Positions 1 to 8,230 of a stretch of DNA of 64,000 nucleotides are shown here, in pieces. The position numbers and the translations under genes are program-made. The DNA comes from Sphingomonadales bacterium (GTDB lineage Bacteria > Pseudomonadota > Alphaproteobacteria > Sphingomonadales > Sphingomonadaceae): the NCBI GenBank assembly GCA_016720115.1, contig JADJXT010000001.1:682001-746000 (forward strand), given 5' to 3'. Position 1 is the stretch's first letter. Every line of letters starts with the position of its first letter. The notes under the pieces were generated by a model. That model had not been told where the DNA came from. It worked only from the letters and a program-made list of their open reading frames with translations, and ran no database searches.

Positions 1-2915
1 ACGACGAGGCCGTTCAATACGCCGACGCCCGCCAGCACGATGAAGCCGACCGCTGCCGATACCGAGAAGGGCAGTCCCCACAGCGCGAGCGCGAATACGC
101 CTCCCGCGAGGCCCAAGGGGATTGCCGAATAAACCGCAATCGCCGGACGGAACCCGCGCAAGGCAACGAACAAGATGCCGAAAATCGCCGCGAAGACGAT
201 AGGGATGACCAGCGACAGCCGCCGCGATGCAGCTTGCAGATTCTCGAACTGCCCGCCCCATTCGATTGCGCTTCCTGGCGGCAGTTGCACTTGGGCTGCG
301 ACCTTGCTTTGCGCTTCGGCGATGAAGCTTCCCAGATCGTTGCCGCGCACATTGGCCTGGACAACGACGCGGCGCTGGCCGTTGTCGCGGCTGACCTGAT
401 TGAGCCCTTCGGAAAAGCCGAAGCTCGCGACCGCACCCAACGGTATCGACGTGCCTTCCTGCGGCAGCATGACCGGTAGCGCACCCACCGCGTCCAGATC
501 GTCGCGGCCCGCATTGGGCAGGCGCACGACGATATCGAACCGCCGGTCGCCCTCGAAGACGATCCCGGCCTCGCGCCCGCCCAATGCAGCCGCCACGGTA
601 TCGGTCACATCTTCGAGCGTCAGGCCGTAGCGGGCGATGGCATCGCGGTCGAACTTCACGTCGAGCTGCGGAAAGCCCTCGGTCTGTTCGACCTTGACGT
701 CGGCAGCGCCCGGCACCGTGTTGAGGACGGCGGCGACCTTTGCGCCTGTCGCGCTCATGGCGTCGAGATCGTCGCCATAGAGTTTGATAGCGATGTCGCC
801 GCGCACCCCGGCGATCAGCTCGTTGAATCGTAGCTCGATAGGCTGGCTGATTTCAAAGGCGCTGCCGACCATCGGCTTCAACTTGGCTTCGAGCCGTTCG
901 ATCACCTCATCCTTGGTATCGACCCCAGCAGGCCATTCGTCCTTAGGCTTCAATATGACGAACGAGTCCGAGATGTTGGCGGGCATCGGATCGGTGCCGA
1001 CCTCCGCCGTCCCGGTCTTCGAGAACATATAAGCGACTTCAGGGAGCGACGTCGCCGCCTTCTCGATTTGCCGCTGGAGCGTCAGCGACTGGTTGAGCGA
1101 AGTCGAAGGGATGCGGATGCCTTGCAGCGCGATGTCGCCTTCGTCGAGCTGCGGGATGAACTCGCGGCCCAGCATCAGGAAGACGAGGCCCGCCAGCACG
1201 AATGCGCCAACGCCCGCGCCGATCCACGGCCAGGGCCGCGCGACCGCCTTGTCGAGCAGCGGCACATAGCGTTGCTTGGCGTAGGCGACGGCCTTCACTT
1301 CCTTCTCAGCCACCTCGCCGCGAATGAGCAGCGCGACCATCGCGGGAACAAAGGTCAGAGACAGGACGAAAGCCCCCGCCAGCGCGAGCATGACGGTGAT
1401 CGCCATCGGTGAGAACATCTTACCCTCTACGCCGGTGAAGGTGAGCAAGGGCGCGAAGACAAGGAAGATGATCGCCTGGCCATAAATGGTCGGGCGCACC
1501 ATTTCGCGCGAGGCTTCGAAGACCTCGTGCAGCCGCTCGGTCAGGCTGAGCAAACGGCCTTCATGATGCTGGCGTTCGGCCAATCTTCGTAGGCAATTCT
1601 CGATGATGATGATCGAGCCATCGACGATCAGCCCGAAATCGAGCGCGCCAAGGCTCATCAGATTGCCCGACGTGCCGGTGGCGTTCATGCCCATCGCCAT
1701 CATCAGGAAAGATAGCGGGATGACCAGCGTGGCAATGATCGCGGCGCGGATATTGCCGAGCAGCCAGAACAGCACCGCGATGACCAGCAACGCGCCTTCG
1801 AGTAGGTTCTTTTCGACCGTCCAGATCGTCGCGTTGACCAGCTTCGAGCGGTCGAGGACGGTCTTGACCTTGATCCCCGGCGGCATCGACTTGGCGACTT
1901 CGCCCAAGCGCGCGGCAACCGCATCGGCAACGATCCGGCTGTTGCCGCCTGCGATCATCAAGGCGGTGCCGACGACCACCTCATTGCCGTTTTCCGAAGC
2001 CGCGCCGGTGCGCAGATCGCCGCCGATACGGACATTCGCCACATCGCGCACCGCCACCGCCACGCCGCCGCGCGTGGCGACGGTGGCGCGCCCGATTTCA
2101 TCGAGCGTGCGGATGCGGCCATCGGCCTTGACCAGAAACGCCTCGCCGCCGCGTTCGACGAAATTCGCGCCGACCGAGATATTGGCCTTTTCCAGCGCCT
2201 CGGCGAGTTCCGAGAAGGAGATATGGTAGGTTGCGAGCTTCGCCGGATCGGGTTCGACCACGAACTGTTTTTCATAGCCGCCGATGCTGTCGATTCCAGC
2301 TACGCCCGCGACGGTTTTGAGCTGTGGCCGGATCACCCAATCCTGCACCGTGCGCAGGTATGCGAGCTTCGAGACCTCGTCAGTGAGCATCTTGCCGTCG
2401 GTGGAGAGATAGCTGCCATCGGGCTGGAAGCCAGGTTTGCCCGCGATCTTCGGATTGGCCTTGGTTCCCGCAGGCTCATACTCGACGACATACATCAGCA
2501 CTTCGCCAAGCCCTGTGGTCACCGGCCCCATTTGCGGCTCGATGCCGTCGGGCAGGCTTTCCTTGGCCTGGGTCAAGCGTTCGGCAACCTGCTGGCGCGC
2601 GAAATAAAGGTCGGTGCTTTCCTCGAACACGACCGTGACCTGGCTGAAACCGTTGCGCGAGATCGAGCGCGAGCTCTCAAGGCCGGGGATGCCCGCCATC
2701 GCGGTTTCGACCGGAAAGGTAACTAGCCGCTCCATATCGAGCGGCCCCAAAGCGGGCGCGACGGTGTTGATCTGTACCTGCTTGTTGGTGATGTCGGGAA
2801 CGGCGTCGATCGGCAACTTCAAAAGCTGCGCTGCACCGAAGGCCGCGACGATGAGCGTGGCGATGACCACACCCCAGCGGAAGCGGATCGCCGCATCGAG
2901 AAGTTTTTCGATCAT
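1..2915 (-). CDS. czcA: CzcA-type heavy-metal efflux RND pump, inner-membrane subunit (3' end cut by window)
   Basis: This is the proton-driven trimeric inner-membrane pump of a tripartite divalent-cation exporter (HME-RND family). About 971 codons are present out of the roughly 1040 to 1070 usual for the family, so about the last 70 to 100 residues lie beyond the left edge. The reading frame is open throughout. The N-terminus is a typical first helix (MIEKLLDAAIRFRWGVV). The HME signature DFGLIVDGSIIIIEN sits near residue 425, with the acidic residues expected in the proton-relay helix. The start is the ATG at 2915, one base after the stop of the adaptor gene, implying translational coupling. 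Family and order CDF...C-B-A point to Zn/Cd/Co export; the exact metal cannot be read from sequence. Confidence 0.93.
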   Translation of the reverse strand, partial: MIEKLLDAAIRFRWGVVIATLIVAAFGAAQLLKLPIDAVPDITNKQVQINTVAPALGPLDMERLVTFPVETAMAGIPGLESSRSISRNGFSQVTVVFEESTDLYFARQQVAERLTQAKESLPDGIEPQMGPVTTGLGEVLMYVVEYEPAGTKANPKIAGKPGFQPDGSYLSTDGKMLTDEVSKLAYLRTVQDWVIRPQLKTVAGVAGIDSIGGYEKQFVVEPDPAKLATYHISFSELAEALEKANISVGANFVERGGEAFLVKADGRIRTLDEIGRATVATRGGVAVAVRDVANVRIGGDLRTGAASENGNEVVVGTALMIAGGNSRIVADAVAARLGEVAKSMPPGIKVKTVLDRSKLVNATIWTVEKNLLEGALLVIAVLFWLLGNIRAAIIATLVIPLSFLMMAMGMNATGTSGNLMSLGALDFGLIVDGSIIIIENCLRRLAERQHHEGRLLSLTERLHEVFEASREMVRPTIYGQAIIFLVFAPLLTFTGVEGKMFSPMAITVMLALAGAFVLSLTFVPAMVALLIRGEVAEKEVKAVAYAKQRYVPLLDKAVARPWPWIGAGVGAFVLAGLVFLMLGREFIPQLDEGDIALQGIRIPSTSLNQSLTLQRQIEKAATSLPEVAYMFSKTGTAEVGTDPMPANISDSFVILKPKDEWPAGVDTKDEVIERLEAKLKPMVGSAFEISQPIELRFNELIAGVRGDIAIKLYGDDLDAMSATGAKVAAVLNTVPGAADVKVEQTEGFPQLDVKFDRDAIARYGLTLEDVTDTVAAALGGREAGIVFEGDRRFDIVVRLPNAGRDDLDAVGALPVMLPQEGTSIPLGAVASFGFSEGLNQVSRDNGQRRVVVQANVRGNDLGSFIAEAQSKVAAQVQLPPGSAIEWGGQFENLQAASRRLSLVIPIVFAAIFGILFVALRGFRPAIAVYSAIPLGLAGGVFALALWGLPFSVSAAVGFIVLAGVGVLNGLV

Positions 2916-2916
2916 C

Positions 2917-4116
2917 TCAATGCTCCGCCTCGCCCTTGCCGAGTTCGGCTTTGAGCAGGAACGCGCCCTTGGTCGCGATCACGGCGCCGGGCTTCAGCCC
3001 GTCGACAATCTCAACGCGTCCGGCGCTGCGCTGGCCGACCGCGACGTTGGTCGCTTGAAAGCCCTTGGCGGTTTTCACGAACACCACGTCTTTGCCCTCG
3101 ACCGACTGCACTGCCTCTTCGGGAATGCCAATGCTCGAACTGGCTGCCGCATTGCCCGGCATGATCCTCACGCGCAGCCCTTGGCCCGGTATGAGCTGGC
3201 CGGAGCCGTCCGGGACAAGCACAATGGTCGCCGTCTTGCTTTCCGGGTCAAGGCTGGGGGTCGCTGCACGCACCGTCGCCGTGACGGTTTCGCCGCCGAG
3301 CAGCTCGATGACCGCGCGGTCGCCCGGCTGCACGCGCTGCGCATCGGCGGGAAGCACCAGGGCATTGATCTGGATCTTGCGCGGGTCGGCGACGCGGAAC
3401 AATTCAGCGCCTGCAGACACATAGCTGCCGAGTGTGGCATCGGCCTTGGTGATTTTGCCCGAAATCAGGCTGGTCACCGCAAGATACCGGCCATCGCCGG
3501 TAATCTTGGCAGCGCCCGCCGCCGATTGGGTGCGCCGTGCCTCTGCTTCGGCCTCGGCCAGCACTGCTTGTGCTGCCTCGAAATCCTGCCGCGCCGTCAC
3601 CTTTGCCTCATAAAGTTTTTTCTCGCGCGCATATGCGGAGCGCGCTGCAATCAGCCTTGCCGAAGCGGAGCTGCGTTCGGCTGCGATTGCCGACGCATCG
3701 CGGCTCTCCAGATAGGCGATGGTCTCGCCCGCGCGCACATTGTCGCCCAGACGCTTGACGACCCTGGTCAGCGCGCCATCGGCACGGGCAGTCAGCACCG
3801 CCTCTCCATCCGGTGCGGCAGCGACTACGCCCTGCGCGATGATTTCGGCACCAAGGCCACCCGCCTGCGTAGCTTCGGTCACAATCCCCGCCGCCTTTGC
3901 GCGGGCATCGTCCATCTCGACGAGGCCTTCGACATGCCCTTCCTCTTTGCCTTCTTCGCCATGCTCGCCTTCTTCGGCAGGCGCGGTGGCGGCAGACGGG
4001 GCGAACACGGTGCGGCCCAGCATCACGCCGCCCCCGCCTAGCACGAGCGCGGCAATGGCGGCCCCTGCGATCAGTTTGTTTCTGTTGGTTTCGGTTTCCA
4101 TGAGACGGTCCTTCAC
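2917..4116 (-). CDS. czcB: CzcB-type periplasmic adaptor subunit of RND metal efflux
   Basis: This is the membrane-fusion protein linking the CzcA pump to the CzcC outer-membrane channel. It has a single N-terminal anchor (residues about 14 to 35), then a His/Glu-rich stretch (residues about 50 to 62, with EGEHGEEGKEEGH) typical of CzcB metal-binding N-termini. HlyD-like barrel-sandwich, alpha-hairpin and beta-barrel regions follow, with a C-terminal MPS domain. At 399 residues it is normal length. The given start is a GTG whose first four bases overlap the czcC stop (GTGA). An in-frame ATG at 4101 (METETN) is an equally plausible start and gives a cleaner anchor. Confidence 0.9.
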   Translation of the reverse strand: MKDRLMETETNRNKLIAGAAIAALVLGGGGVMLGRTVFAPSAATAPAEEGEHGEEGKEEGHVEGLVEMDDARAKAAGIVTEATQAGGLGAEIIAQGVVAAAPDGEAVLTARADGALTRVVKRLGDNVRAGETIAYLESRDASAIAAERSSASARLIAARSAYAREKKLYEAKVTARQDFEAAQAVLAEAEAEARRTQSAAGAAKITGDGRYLAVTSLISGKITKADATLGSYVSAGAELFRVADPRKIQINALVLPADAQRVQPGDRAVIELLGGETVTATVRAATPSLDPESKTATIVLVPDGSGQLIPGQGLRVRIMPGNAAASSSIGIPEEAVQSVEGKDVVFVKTAKGFQATNVAVGQRSAGRVEIVDGLKPGAVIATKGAFLLKAELGKGEAEH

Positions 4117-5321
4117 TGCGCGTTCGCGCGGATGAGCGCGGCGAGCGCGCGAGCGCGGTCGAGCCGCGCTTCGATGAGGTTGAGTTTGGCGGTGGTGAGC
4201 GCGGTCTGTGCGTCGATCAGTTCGATCAGCGAAAACTTGCCCGCATTGTAGCCAATGTGCGCGAGCCGCAGCGCCTCCTCGGCCTGTTGCAACCCCAGCC
4301 CGGCCAGTGCTTCGTAGCGGACCTCGGCAGCGCCCAAGAGCATCCGTGCGTCATATCGCGCACGGTTGGCATCAATCCGCGCGAGGAGCAGTGCGGACGC
4401 GGCGGCGTTGCTCTCCGCGCCAGCCGCTTCGATGTTGCCCCGGTTGCGGTCGCGGATGGGAAGCGGGATCGAGATTCCGGCGACCAGCGCAGTATCGCCG
4501 CTCTCGCGGAACCGCCGCACCCCGCCGCTCGCCGTAATGTCCGGTACCGCGTCCGAACGTGCGAGTTGCACCCTAGCGCGGGCCGCTTCGCGCTCTGCCG
4601 TCGCCAATTGCTCGTTGAGGCTTGTAGCGTCGGGGGCAGGCGCAGCAGGGGCGGCGTCCTCGCTGGCGGTCGCGGTCAATTCGGGATCGTCGCTGCCGAT
4701 CAGACTGCCGAGCAGCCGGCGCGCGGTCAGCAACTCGCTAAATGTCCGCGCCTGCTCCGCCCTGGCTTCGGCCAGCAGCGATTCCGCGCGAAGCTGGCGT
4801 AGCGGCGGATCGCGTCCGGCATCGACCAATATCCGCGCAGTGCGCGCCAGCTCTTCGGCGGCTGCCGTGTTGTCGCGTGCCAGCACGGCACGGTCTTCCG
4901 CCGCGCGCAGTTCGGCATGGGCCGTGCGAATATCGCGTTCGAGATCGGCCAGCGCCGCCTTGTAGGTCAGGAAGGCGAAATCGCGTTCGGCCCGCGCGAC
5001 GCCAAGCCGCGCGCTGCGCTTCCCGCCGAGTTCGATCCGCTGGCTCAGAGCAAGCGTCGCCTCGGTGCTGCGCAGCCCCTGAAACGCGCCCGACCCTGCA
5101 AAATTCTCGACCTCAAGGCTGAGTTCGGGGTTGGGCGCAACGCCCACCTGCCGCGCCCGCGCTTCGGAGGCGTCGGCGAGCGCCTTGGCCTGGGCCGCAC
5201 GGGGCGAAGTCTGGACGCCTTGGGCTAGGGCGTCGCCGAGCGCGATGGGCTCGGCTTGAGCGGCTTGCCCGCAGGCGGCGATTGCGCCCGCAAGCAGTAA
5301 CGCTCGCAATCTGGAAATCAT
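4113..5321 (-). CDS. czcC: CzcC-type outer-membrane efflux protein (TolC family)
   Basis: This is the outer-membrane channel of the CzcCBA exporter. An N-terminal signal peptide ends near residue 24 (AAQAEP), preceded by a Cys (IAACGQ) that could also be read as a lipobox, as in many TolC-family proteins. The rest is two repeated alpha-helical OEP domains rich in Ala/Arg/Glu, 402 residues in all, normal for the family. An AGGAG ribosome site lies just before the ATG at 5321. Its stop overlaps the GTG start of czcB. It is the first of the three structural efflux genes and the fifth gene of the MerR-controlled operon. Confidence 0.9.
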   Translation of the reverse strand: MISRLRALLLAGAIAACGQAAQAEPIALGDALAQGVQTSPRAAQAKALADASEARARQVGVAPNPELSLEVENFAGSGAFQGLRSTEATLALSQRIELGGKRSARLGVARAERDFAFLTYKAALADLERDIRTAHAELRAAEDRAVLARDNTAAAEELARTARILVDAGRDPPLRQLRAESLLAEARAEQARTFSELLTARRLLGSLIGSDDPELTATASEDAAPAAPAPDATSLNEQLATAEREAARARVQLARSDAVPDITASGGVRRFRESGDTALVAGISIPLPIRDRNRGNIEAAGAESNAAASALLLARIDANRARYDARMLLGAAEVRYEALAGLGLQQAEEALRLAHIGYNAGKFSLIELIDAQTALTTAKLNLIEARLDRARALAALIRANAQ

Positions 5322-5348
5322 TGAAATTCTCCTGAACCTTGAACGGGT

Positions 5349-5369
5349 CGCGCGGCATCATGCCGCGCG
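5349..5369. repeat. 9-bp inverted repeat between the His-rich gene and czcC
   Basis: Arms CGCGCGGCA (5349 to 5357) and TGCCGCGCG (5361 to 5369) with a 3-base loop form a compact GC-rich hairpin in the 59-bp gap just upstream of czcC. There is no T-tract on either side, so it is not a standard terminator. It could be an RNA-processing or partial attenuation site inside the operon. Confidence 0.4.
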
Positions 5370-5380
5370 GGCGGTCAGGT

Positions 5381-5713
5381 TCAGGCGGCGGGCGGCTCGG
5401 TCGGCGGAGCCTGTGCGAAACTAGACATCGCGGGGCTGGTAGCGAGCGGGATCAACTCACCCGCTGCAAGCCGCTCCGAAGTCACCGCATGCCCCTCATA
5501 GGCAAGTGCGACGCTGCAATGATGATGCACCACCGCATGGCAAGGCAAATCGCCATCATGATCGGGGGCTTCGTGATCGCTGTGGTCCACGTTGGTTAGC
5601 ATGTCATTGGCATGGACTTCTCTCAAATCCTGTGCGTGGGCGGTCGCAGGAACGATCACCGCGCTGAAAATCAGCGCGAGAAGCACAAATAGATTGGTAG
5701 TCCGACCCCGCAT
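5381..5713 (-). CDS. Small His-rich exported protein of the czc operon (unknown function)
   Basis: This is a 110-residue protein with a clear signal peptide (MRGRTTNLFVLLALIFSAVIV, cleavage likely after AHA-Q). Next comes a His/Asp-rich stretch (residues about 40 to 57, HSDHEAPDHDGDLPCHAV) and a CHAVVHHHC segment that looks able to bind divalent metals. Similar small hypothetical proteins are often found directly before czcC. I prefer the ATG at 5713 because it gives a normal signal peptide. A GTG at 5761 overlapping the previous stop (GTGA) would add 16 residues. A role as periplasmic metal buffer or chaperone is inference. Confidence 0.6.
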   Translation of the reverse strand: MRGRTTNLFVLLALIFSAVIVPATAHAQDLREVHANDMLTNVDHSDHEAPDHDGDLPCHAVVHHHCSVALAYEGHAVTSERLAAGELIPLATSPAMSSFAQAPPTEPPAA

Positions 5714-5757
5714 GACCTTGCGGTTAGCAGTCGCCGCACGGCGGGGCAAGAAAACTG

Positions 5758-6120
5758 TCACTCCCGCCCGCCACTTATCTTGGCGAGAAGATCGTCGGCA
5801 ATCGGCATCGACTTGAACGCGCTCACATTCGAGCGCCCGGAATTACCGATGGGAATGCGCCCTGTCAGCGCGCCGAGCGGCGCGAGTGCCAGCCGGACAA
5901 GTTGCCCCGCCGCTTCCCGCCAATCGCGCAAATCGAAAGCGAAGCCGAGCATGGCCCAATGATTGGCGAGATGCGGCCCCAGATAGGGTTGCGAGATGAT
6001 ATGCGCACGTTCGAGCGCAACCCACGCGGCGGTATTGTCGCCCGAAGCGCGGGCAGCGTGATAGGCAGCCATTTCTGCGGTGATCAGCAGTTCGGCACGT
6101 TCGCGCATCAACATCGTCAT
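5758..6120 (-). CDS. DUF3703 family protein
   Basis: This 120-residue soluble protein matches the DUF3703 pattern: an N-terminal helical part with WVALERAHIISQPYLGPHLANHWAML, then a DWREAAGQLVRLALAP segment and a Gly-rich end containing TGRIPIGNSGRSNVS. Members of this family recur beside CDF and RND metal exporters; no biochemical function is known to me. Its ATG overlaps the preceding stop by four bases (ATGA) and its stop overlaps the possible GTG of the next gene, so it is embedded in the operon. Confidence 0.75.
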   Translation of the reverse strand: MTMLMRERAELLITAEMAAYHAARASGDNTAAWVALERAHIISQPYLGPHLANHWAMLGFAFDLRDWREAAGQLVRLALAPLGALTGRIPIGNSGRSNVSAFKSMPIADDLLAKISGGRE

Positions 6121-6686
6121 GCTCGACCGCCAATCCCGATCCAGCGCGGGATCGACGCACGAAACTCGCGGTAGTGTTGTCCGAAGCTCGCTTCCAAATG
6201 CGCTTCCTCAACACGGACTTGTACCGCGCATGACCCGATGAAGACCGTCAGCGCCGCCCAAGCCCATGCGGCGTTTGCAGTCAAAGCGGCAGCTACGCCT
6301 TGCAGGATCATTCCAACAAAGATCGGATTGCGGCTGAACTTGAACAGACCATGCGTCACAAATAGCGGTGCGTCGCCTTGCCGCACCCCGACGCGCCATG
6401 CGCGGCCCATTTGGACCTGGGCAACGATTACGATGAAGCAGCCTACCAGCGCGAGAATTGCAGCCAGCACGGCAACGGCGAGCGAACTGCCGGATGCAGG
6501 AAGCGCCGATGCCAGAACCAACGCGGCAACGCTCAAAGCGAAACTGACTCCGGCGATGCGTTGAATCCCAGTGGCAGACATGAAGGCAAAGGCGCGGTCA
6601 CCGGTGCGTCGCCGGATGGCAACCGCGCGCAGTAATGTCGCGGCGACGACGGCGATGATCGACAAAAAGGGGAGGGCTTGAAGCAT
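6117..6686 (-). CDS. Isoprenylcysteine carboxyl methyltransferase-like (ICMT/PEMT family) membrane protein
   Basis: This 189-residue integral membrane protein has about five hydrophobic segments and the C-terminal ICMT/PEMT signature. The visible parts are a GxF..SRNPIFVGM motif near residue 125 (SAM-binding RNP turn) and EEAHLEASFGQHYREF near the end. Such enzymes methylate small molecules, lipids or cysteine using SAM, and stand-alone versions occur in metal-resistance clusters, where the substrate is unknown. The ATG at 6686 lies 4 bases after the CDF stop, and the stop overlaps the DUF3703 start (ATGA). Confidence 0.75.
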   Translation of the reverse strand: MLQALPFLSIIAVVAATLLRAVAIRRRTGDRAFAFMSATGIQRIAGVSFALSVAALVLASALPASGSSLAVAVLAAILALVGCFIVIVAQVQMGRAWRVGVRQGDAPLFVTHGLFKFSRNPIFVGMILQGVAAALTANAAWAWAALTVFIGSCAVQVRVEEAHLEASFGQHYREFRASIPRWIGIGGRA

Positions 6687-6690
6687 GACG

Positions 6691-7329
6691 TTACGACTGC
6701 CCCGCCAGTTCGGGCGTGCGCAATTCTCCGCGCGCCTGCCGCAGCACTTGCACGCCGCCTGTCAGGGCGAGCAGCGCCATAATCGCGGCGACGATCAGGT
6801 CCGGGAGCGCGCTCCCGGTGCCGAACACGCCGAGCGCCGCCAGCATCACCGCGACATTGCCAATCGCGTCGTTGCGCGAGCATATCCAGACCGAGCGCAT
6901 ATTGGCGTCGCCGGTGCGGTAGCGAAACAGCATGAGCGCCACGCCGACGTTGGCCGCGAGTGCCAACGCGCCGACCGCCCCCATCGTCGCCGGATCGGGC
7001 GATGCGCCGTTTACGAAAGCAAGGACCGCGCTGCCGAATACCCATGCGGCAAAGCCCAGCATGAACAGCGATTTGAGCATTGCAGCGCGGGCGCGCCAAG
7101 CGAGCGCCATCCCAACGACGGCAAGGCTCACCGCATAATTGGCCGCATCGCCAAGGAAATCGAGTGCGTCGGCTTGCAGCGCGCGGCTGTCCGCCGCTGC
7201 GCCCGCGCCCATTTCGACCAGAAACATCGTCGCGTTGACGACTAGCGCGATCCAAAGAACGCGCCGCCAGCGCGGATCGGCCTTGGCCGTTTCGCTCCCG
7301 CAGGCGCTTTCGCAACAATGGTCTGACAC
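6691..7329 (-). CDS. Cation diffusion facilitator (CDF) transporter, CzcD-like
   Basis: This is an inner-membrane antiporter moving Zn/Co/Cd-type cations from cytoplasm to periplasm, where the RND pump can take them up. Six hydrophobic segments are visible. The transport-site pattern is present: DALDFLGDAANY in TM2 (HxxxD-type site modified to D..D) and NDAIGNVAVM in TM5. The N-terminus carries a CC..C cluster (DHCCESACGSE). At about 212 residues it lacks most of the usual C-terminal cytoplasmic domain. I prefer the GTG at 7329, which has AAGGA seven bases upstream, over a TTG at 7335. It is the first gene behind the MerR promoter. Confidence 0.85.
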   Translation of the reverse strand: MSDHCCESACGSETAKADPRWRRVLWIALVVNATMFLVEMGAGAAADSRALQADALDFLGDAANYAVSLAVVGMALAWRARAAMLKSLFMLGFAAWVFGSAVLAFVNGASPDPATMGAVGALALAANVGVALMLFRYRTGDANMRSVWICSRNDAIGNVAVMLAALGVFGTGSALPDLIVAAIMALLALTGGVQVLRQARGELRTPELAGQS

Positions 7330-7366
7330 GCTCAAATCCTTCTCGACAAATTCCGAGTCGGACAGC

Positions 7367-7397
7367 TATCTACACCCTGTAGCAACTACAGGGTCAA
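7367..7397 (-). promoter_or_regulatory. MerR-type promoter and operator for the czc operon
   Basis: On the minus strand a TTGACC -35 (7397 to 7392) is separated by 19 bp from a TAGATA -10 (7372 to 7367). Inside the long spacer is a perfect dyad with arms ACCCTGTAG (7374 to 7382) and CTACAGGGT (7386 to 7394). The 19-bp spacer containing a dyad is the hallmark of promoters untwisted by MerR activators. The divergent merR ATG (7401) begins 6 bp beyond the dyad, so the same site can repress the regulator itself. Confidence 0.88.
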
Positions 7398-7400
7398 GAC

Positions 7401-7790
7401 ATGAAAATCGGCGAACTGGCGAGCGCCACCGCGACCAAGGTCGAGACAGTGCGCTATTACGAGAAAATCGGCCTGTTGCCGCCGCCCGCGCGCACCTTCG
7501 CCAACTATCGCGCCTATGGCACCGACCATCTGGCGCGCCTGTCCTTCATTCGCCGCGCCCGCGATCTGGGCTTCACGCTCGAAGCGGTGCGCGAGCTGTT
7601 GACGCTGTCAGATGACAAATCGCAGAGTTGCGAAGCGGTCGATGGCATCGCGCAAACGCATTTGGCCGAGATCGACCGCAAGATTGGCGACCTGACCGCG
7701 CTGCGTTTGGAATTGAGCCGAGTGATAGGTTCTTGCAGCCACGGCACCGTCGCCGATTGCAAGATCATCGAGACGATGGGGCCGCGCTGA
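7401..7790 (+). CDS. MerR-family metal-responsive regulator (ZntR/CadR/PbrR-like)
   Basis: This is a dimeric DNA-twisting activator of 129 residues. An N-terminal winged HTH (MKIGELASATATKVETVRYYEKIGLLPP) is followed by a dimerisation helix and a C-terminal metal loop. Metal ligands line up with the family: Cys77 at the start of the dimer helix and Cys112/Cys120 in the loop CSHGTVADC. The Cys112/Cys120 spacing is as in CueR, but position 77 is Cys as in divalent sensors, not the Ser of Cu(I) sensors. Zn/Cd/Pb/Co sensing is therefore favoured, consistent with the CDF and CzcCBA genes it faces. Its start lies immediately beside the operator, leaving a very short leader. Confidence 0.9.
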   Translation: MKIGELASATATKVETVRYYEKIGLLPPPARTFANYRAYGTDHLARLSFIRRARDLGFTLEAVRELLTLSDDKSQSCEAVDGIAQTHLAEIDRKIGDLTALRLELSRVIGSCSHGTVADCKIIETMGPR

Positions 7791-7795
7791 CGGGC

Positions 7796-8230
7796 TCAGT
7801 GGCGGGCATACACCGTGGACGGTCCCGAGCCGAACGCTATGACATTGTAAGGTTGCGCGCGACCGCCCGGGGCTTCCATTCCTGGCGAACCTATTGGCAT
7901 CCCCGGAACCGCCAAGCCGCGCACACCCTTTGGCTTAGCCTCAAGCACGCGCTTCATGTCCGCAACCGGCACATGACCCTCAAACGCCATACCATCGATC
8001 AGGGCGGTGTGGCACGATGCCAATAGCGAAGGCAGGCCAACCCGTCTTTGCAGTGCCGGGTGATTGGCGTCATCGACGATCCGCACATTGCGCCCGAATG
8101 CCTTGCGGACTTGTGCCGCCCATTTTTCGCAGCAACCACAACCGGGGTCGCGGTGCATCACCGCCTCGGTCGCGGCCAAGGCTGGCGTTGCAACCAGCGC
8201 AATGGCCATCGCTAGGGTGGTTGCCTTCAT
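7796..8230 (-). CDS. DUF411 exported metal-binding protein
   Basis: This 144-residue protein has a signal peptide (cleavage after ALA-A, residue about 20) and the DUF411 core. That core contains HRDPGCGCCEKWA (CGCC metal site), PSLLASCHTALIDGMAFEGHVP and the C-terminal GLAVPGMPIGSPGME. Members are typically periplasmic and linked to copper resistance. Its start overlaps the stop of the methyltransferase gene (ATGA), so the two are co-translated. Its stop is 5 bp from the convergent merR stop. Role in copper handling is inferred from family and context. Confidence 0.85.
   Translation of the reverse strand: MKATTLAMAIALVATPALAATEAVMHRDPGCGCCEKWAAQVRKAFGRNVRIVDDANHPALQRRVGLPSLLASCHTALIDGMAFEGHVPVADMKRVLEAKPKGVRGLAVPGMPIGSPGMEAPGGRAQPYNVIAFGSGPSTVYARH

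Noticed and set aside
2614..4041. Plus-strand open frame of 475 codons opposite czcB/czcA
   Set aside because: The minus strand has the czc genes with coupled starts and stops; the plus-strand protein is a Cys/Arg/His-rich shadow.
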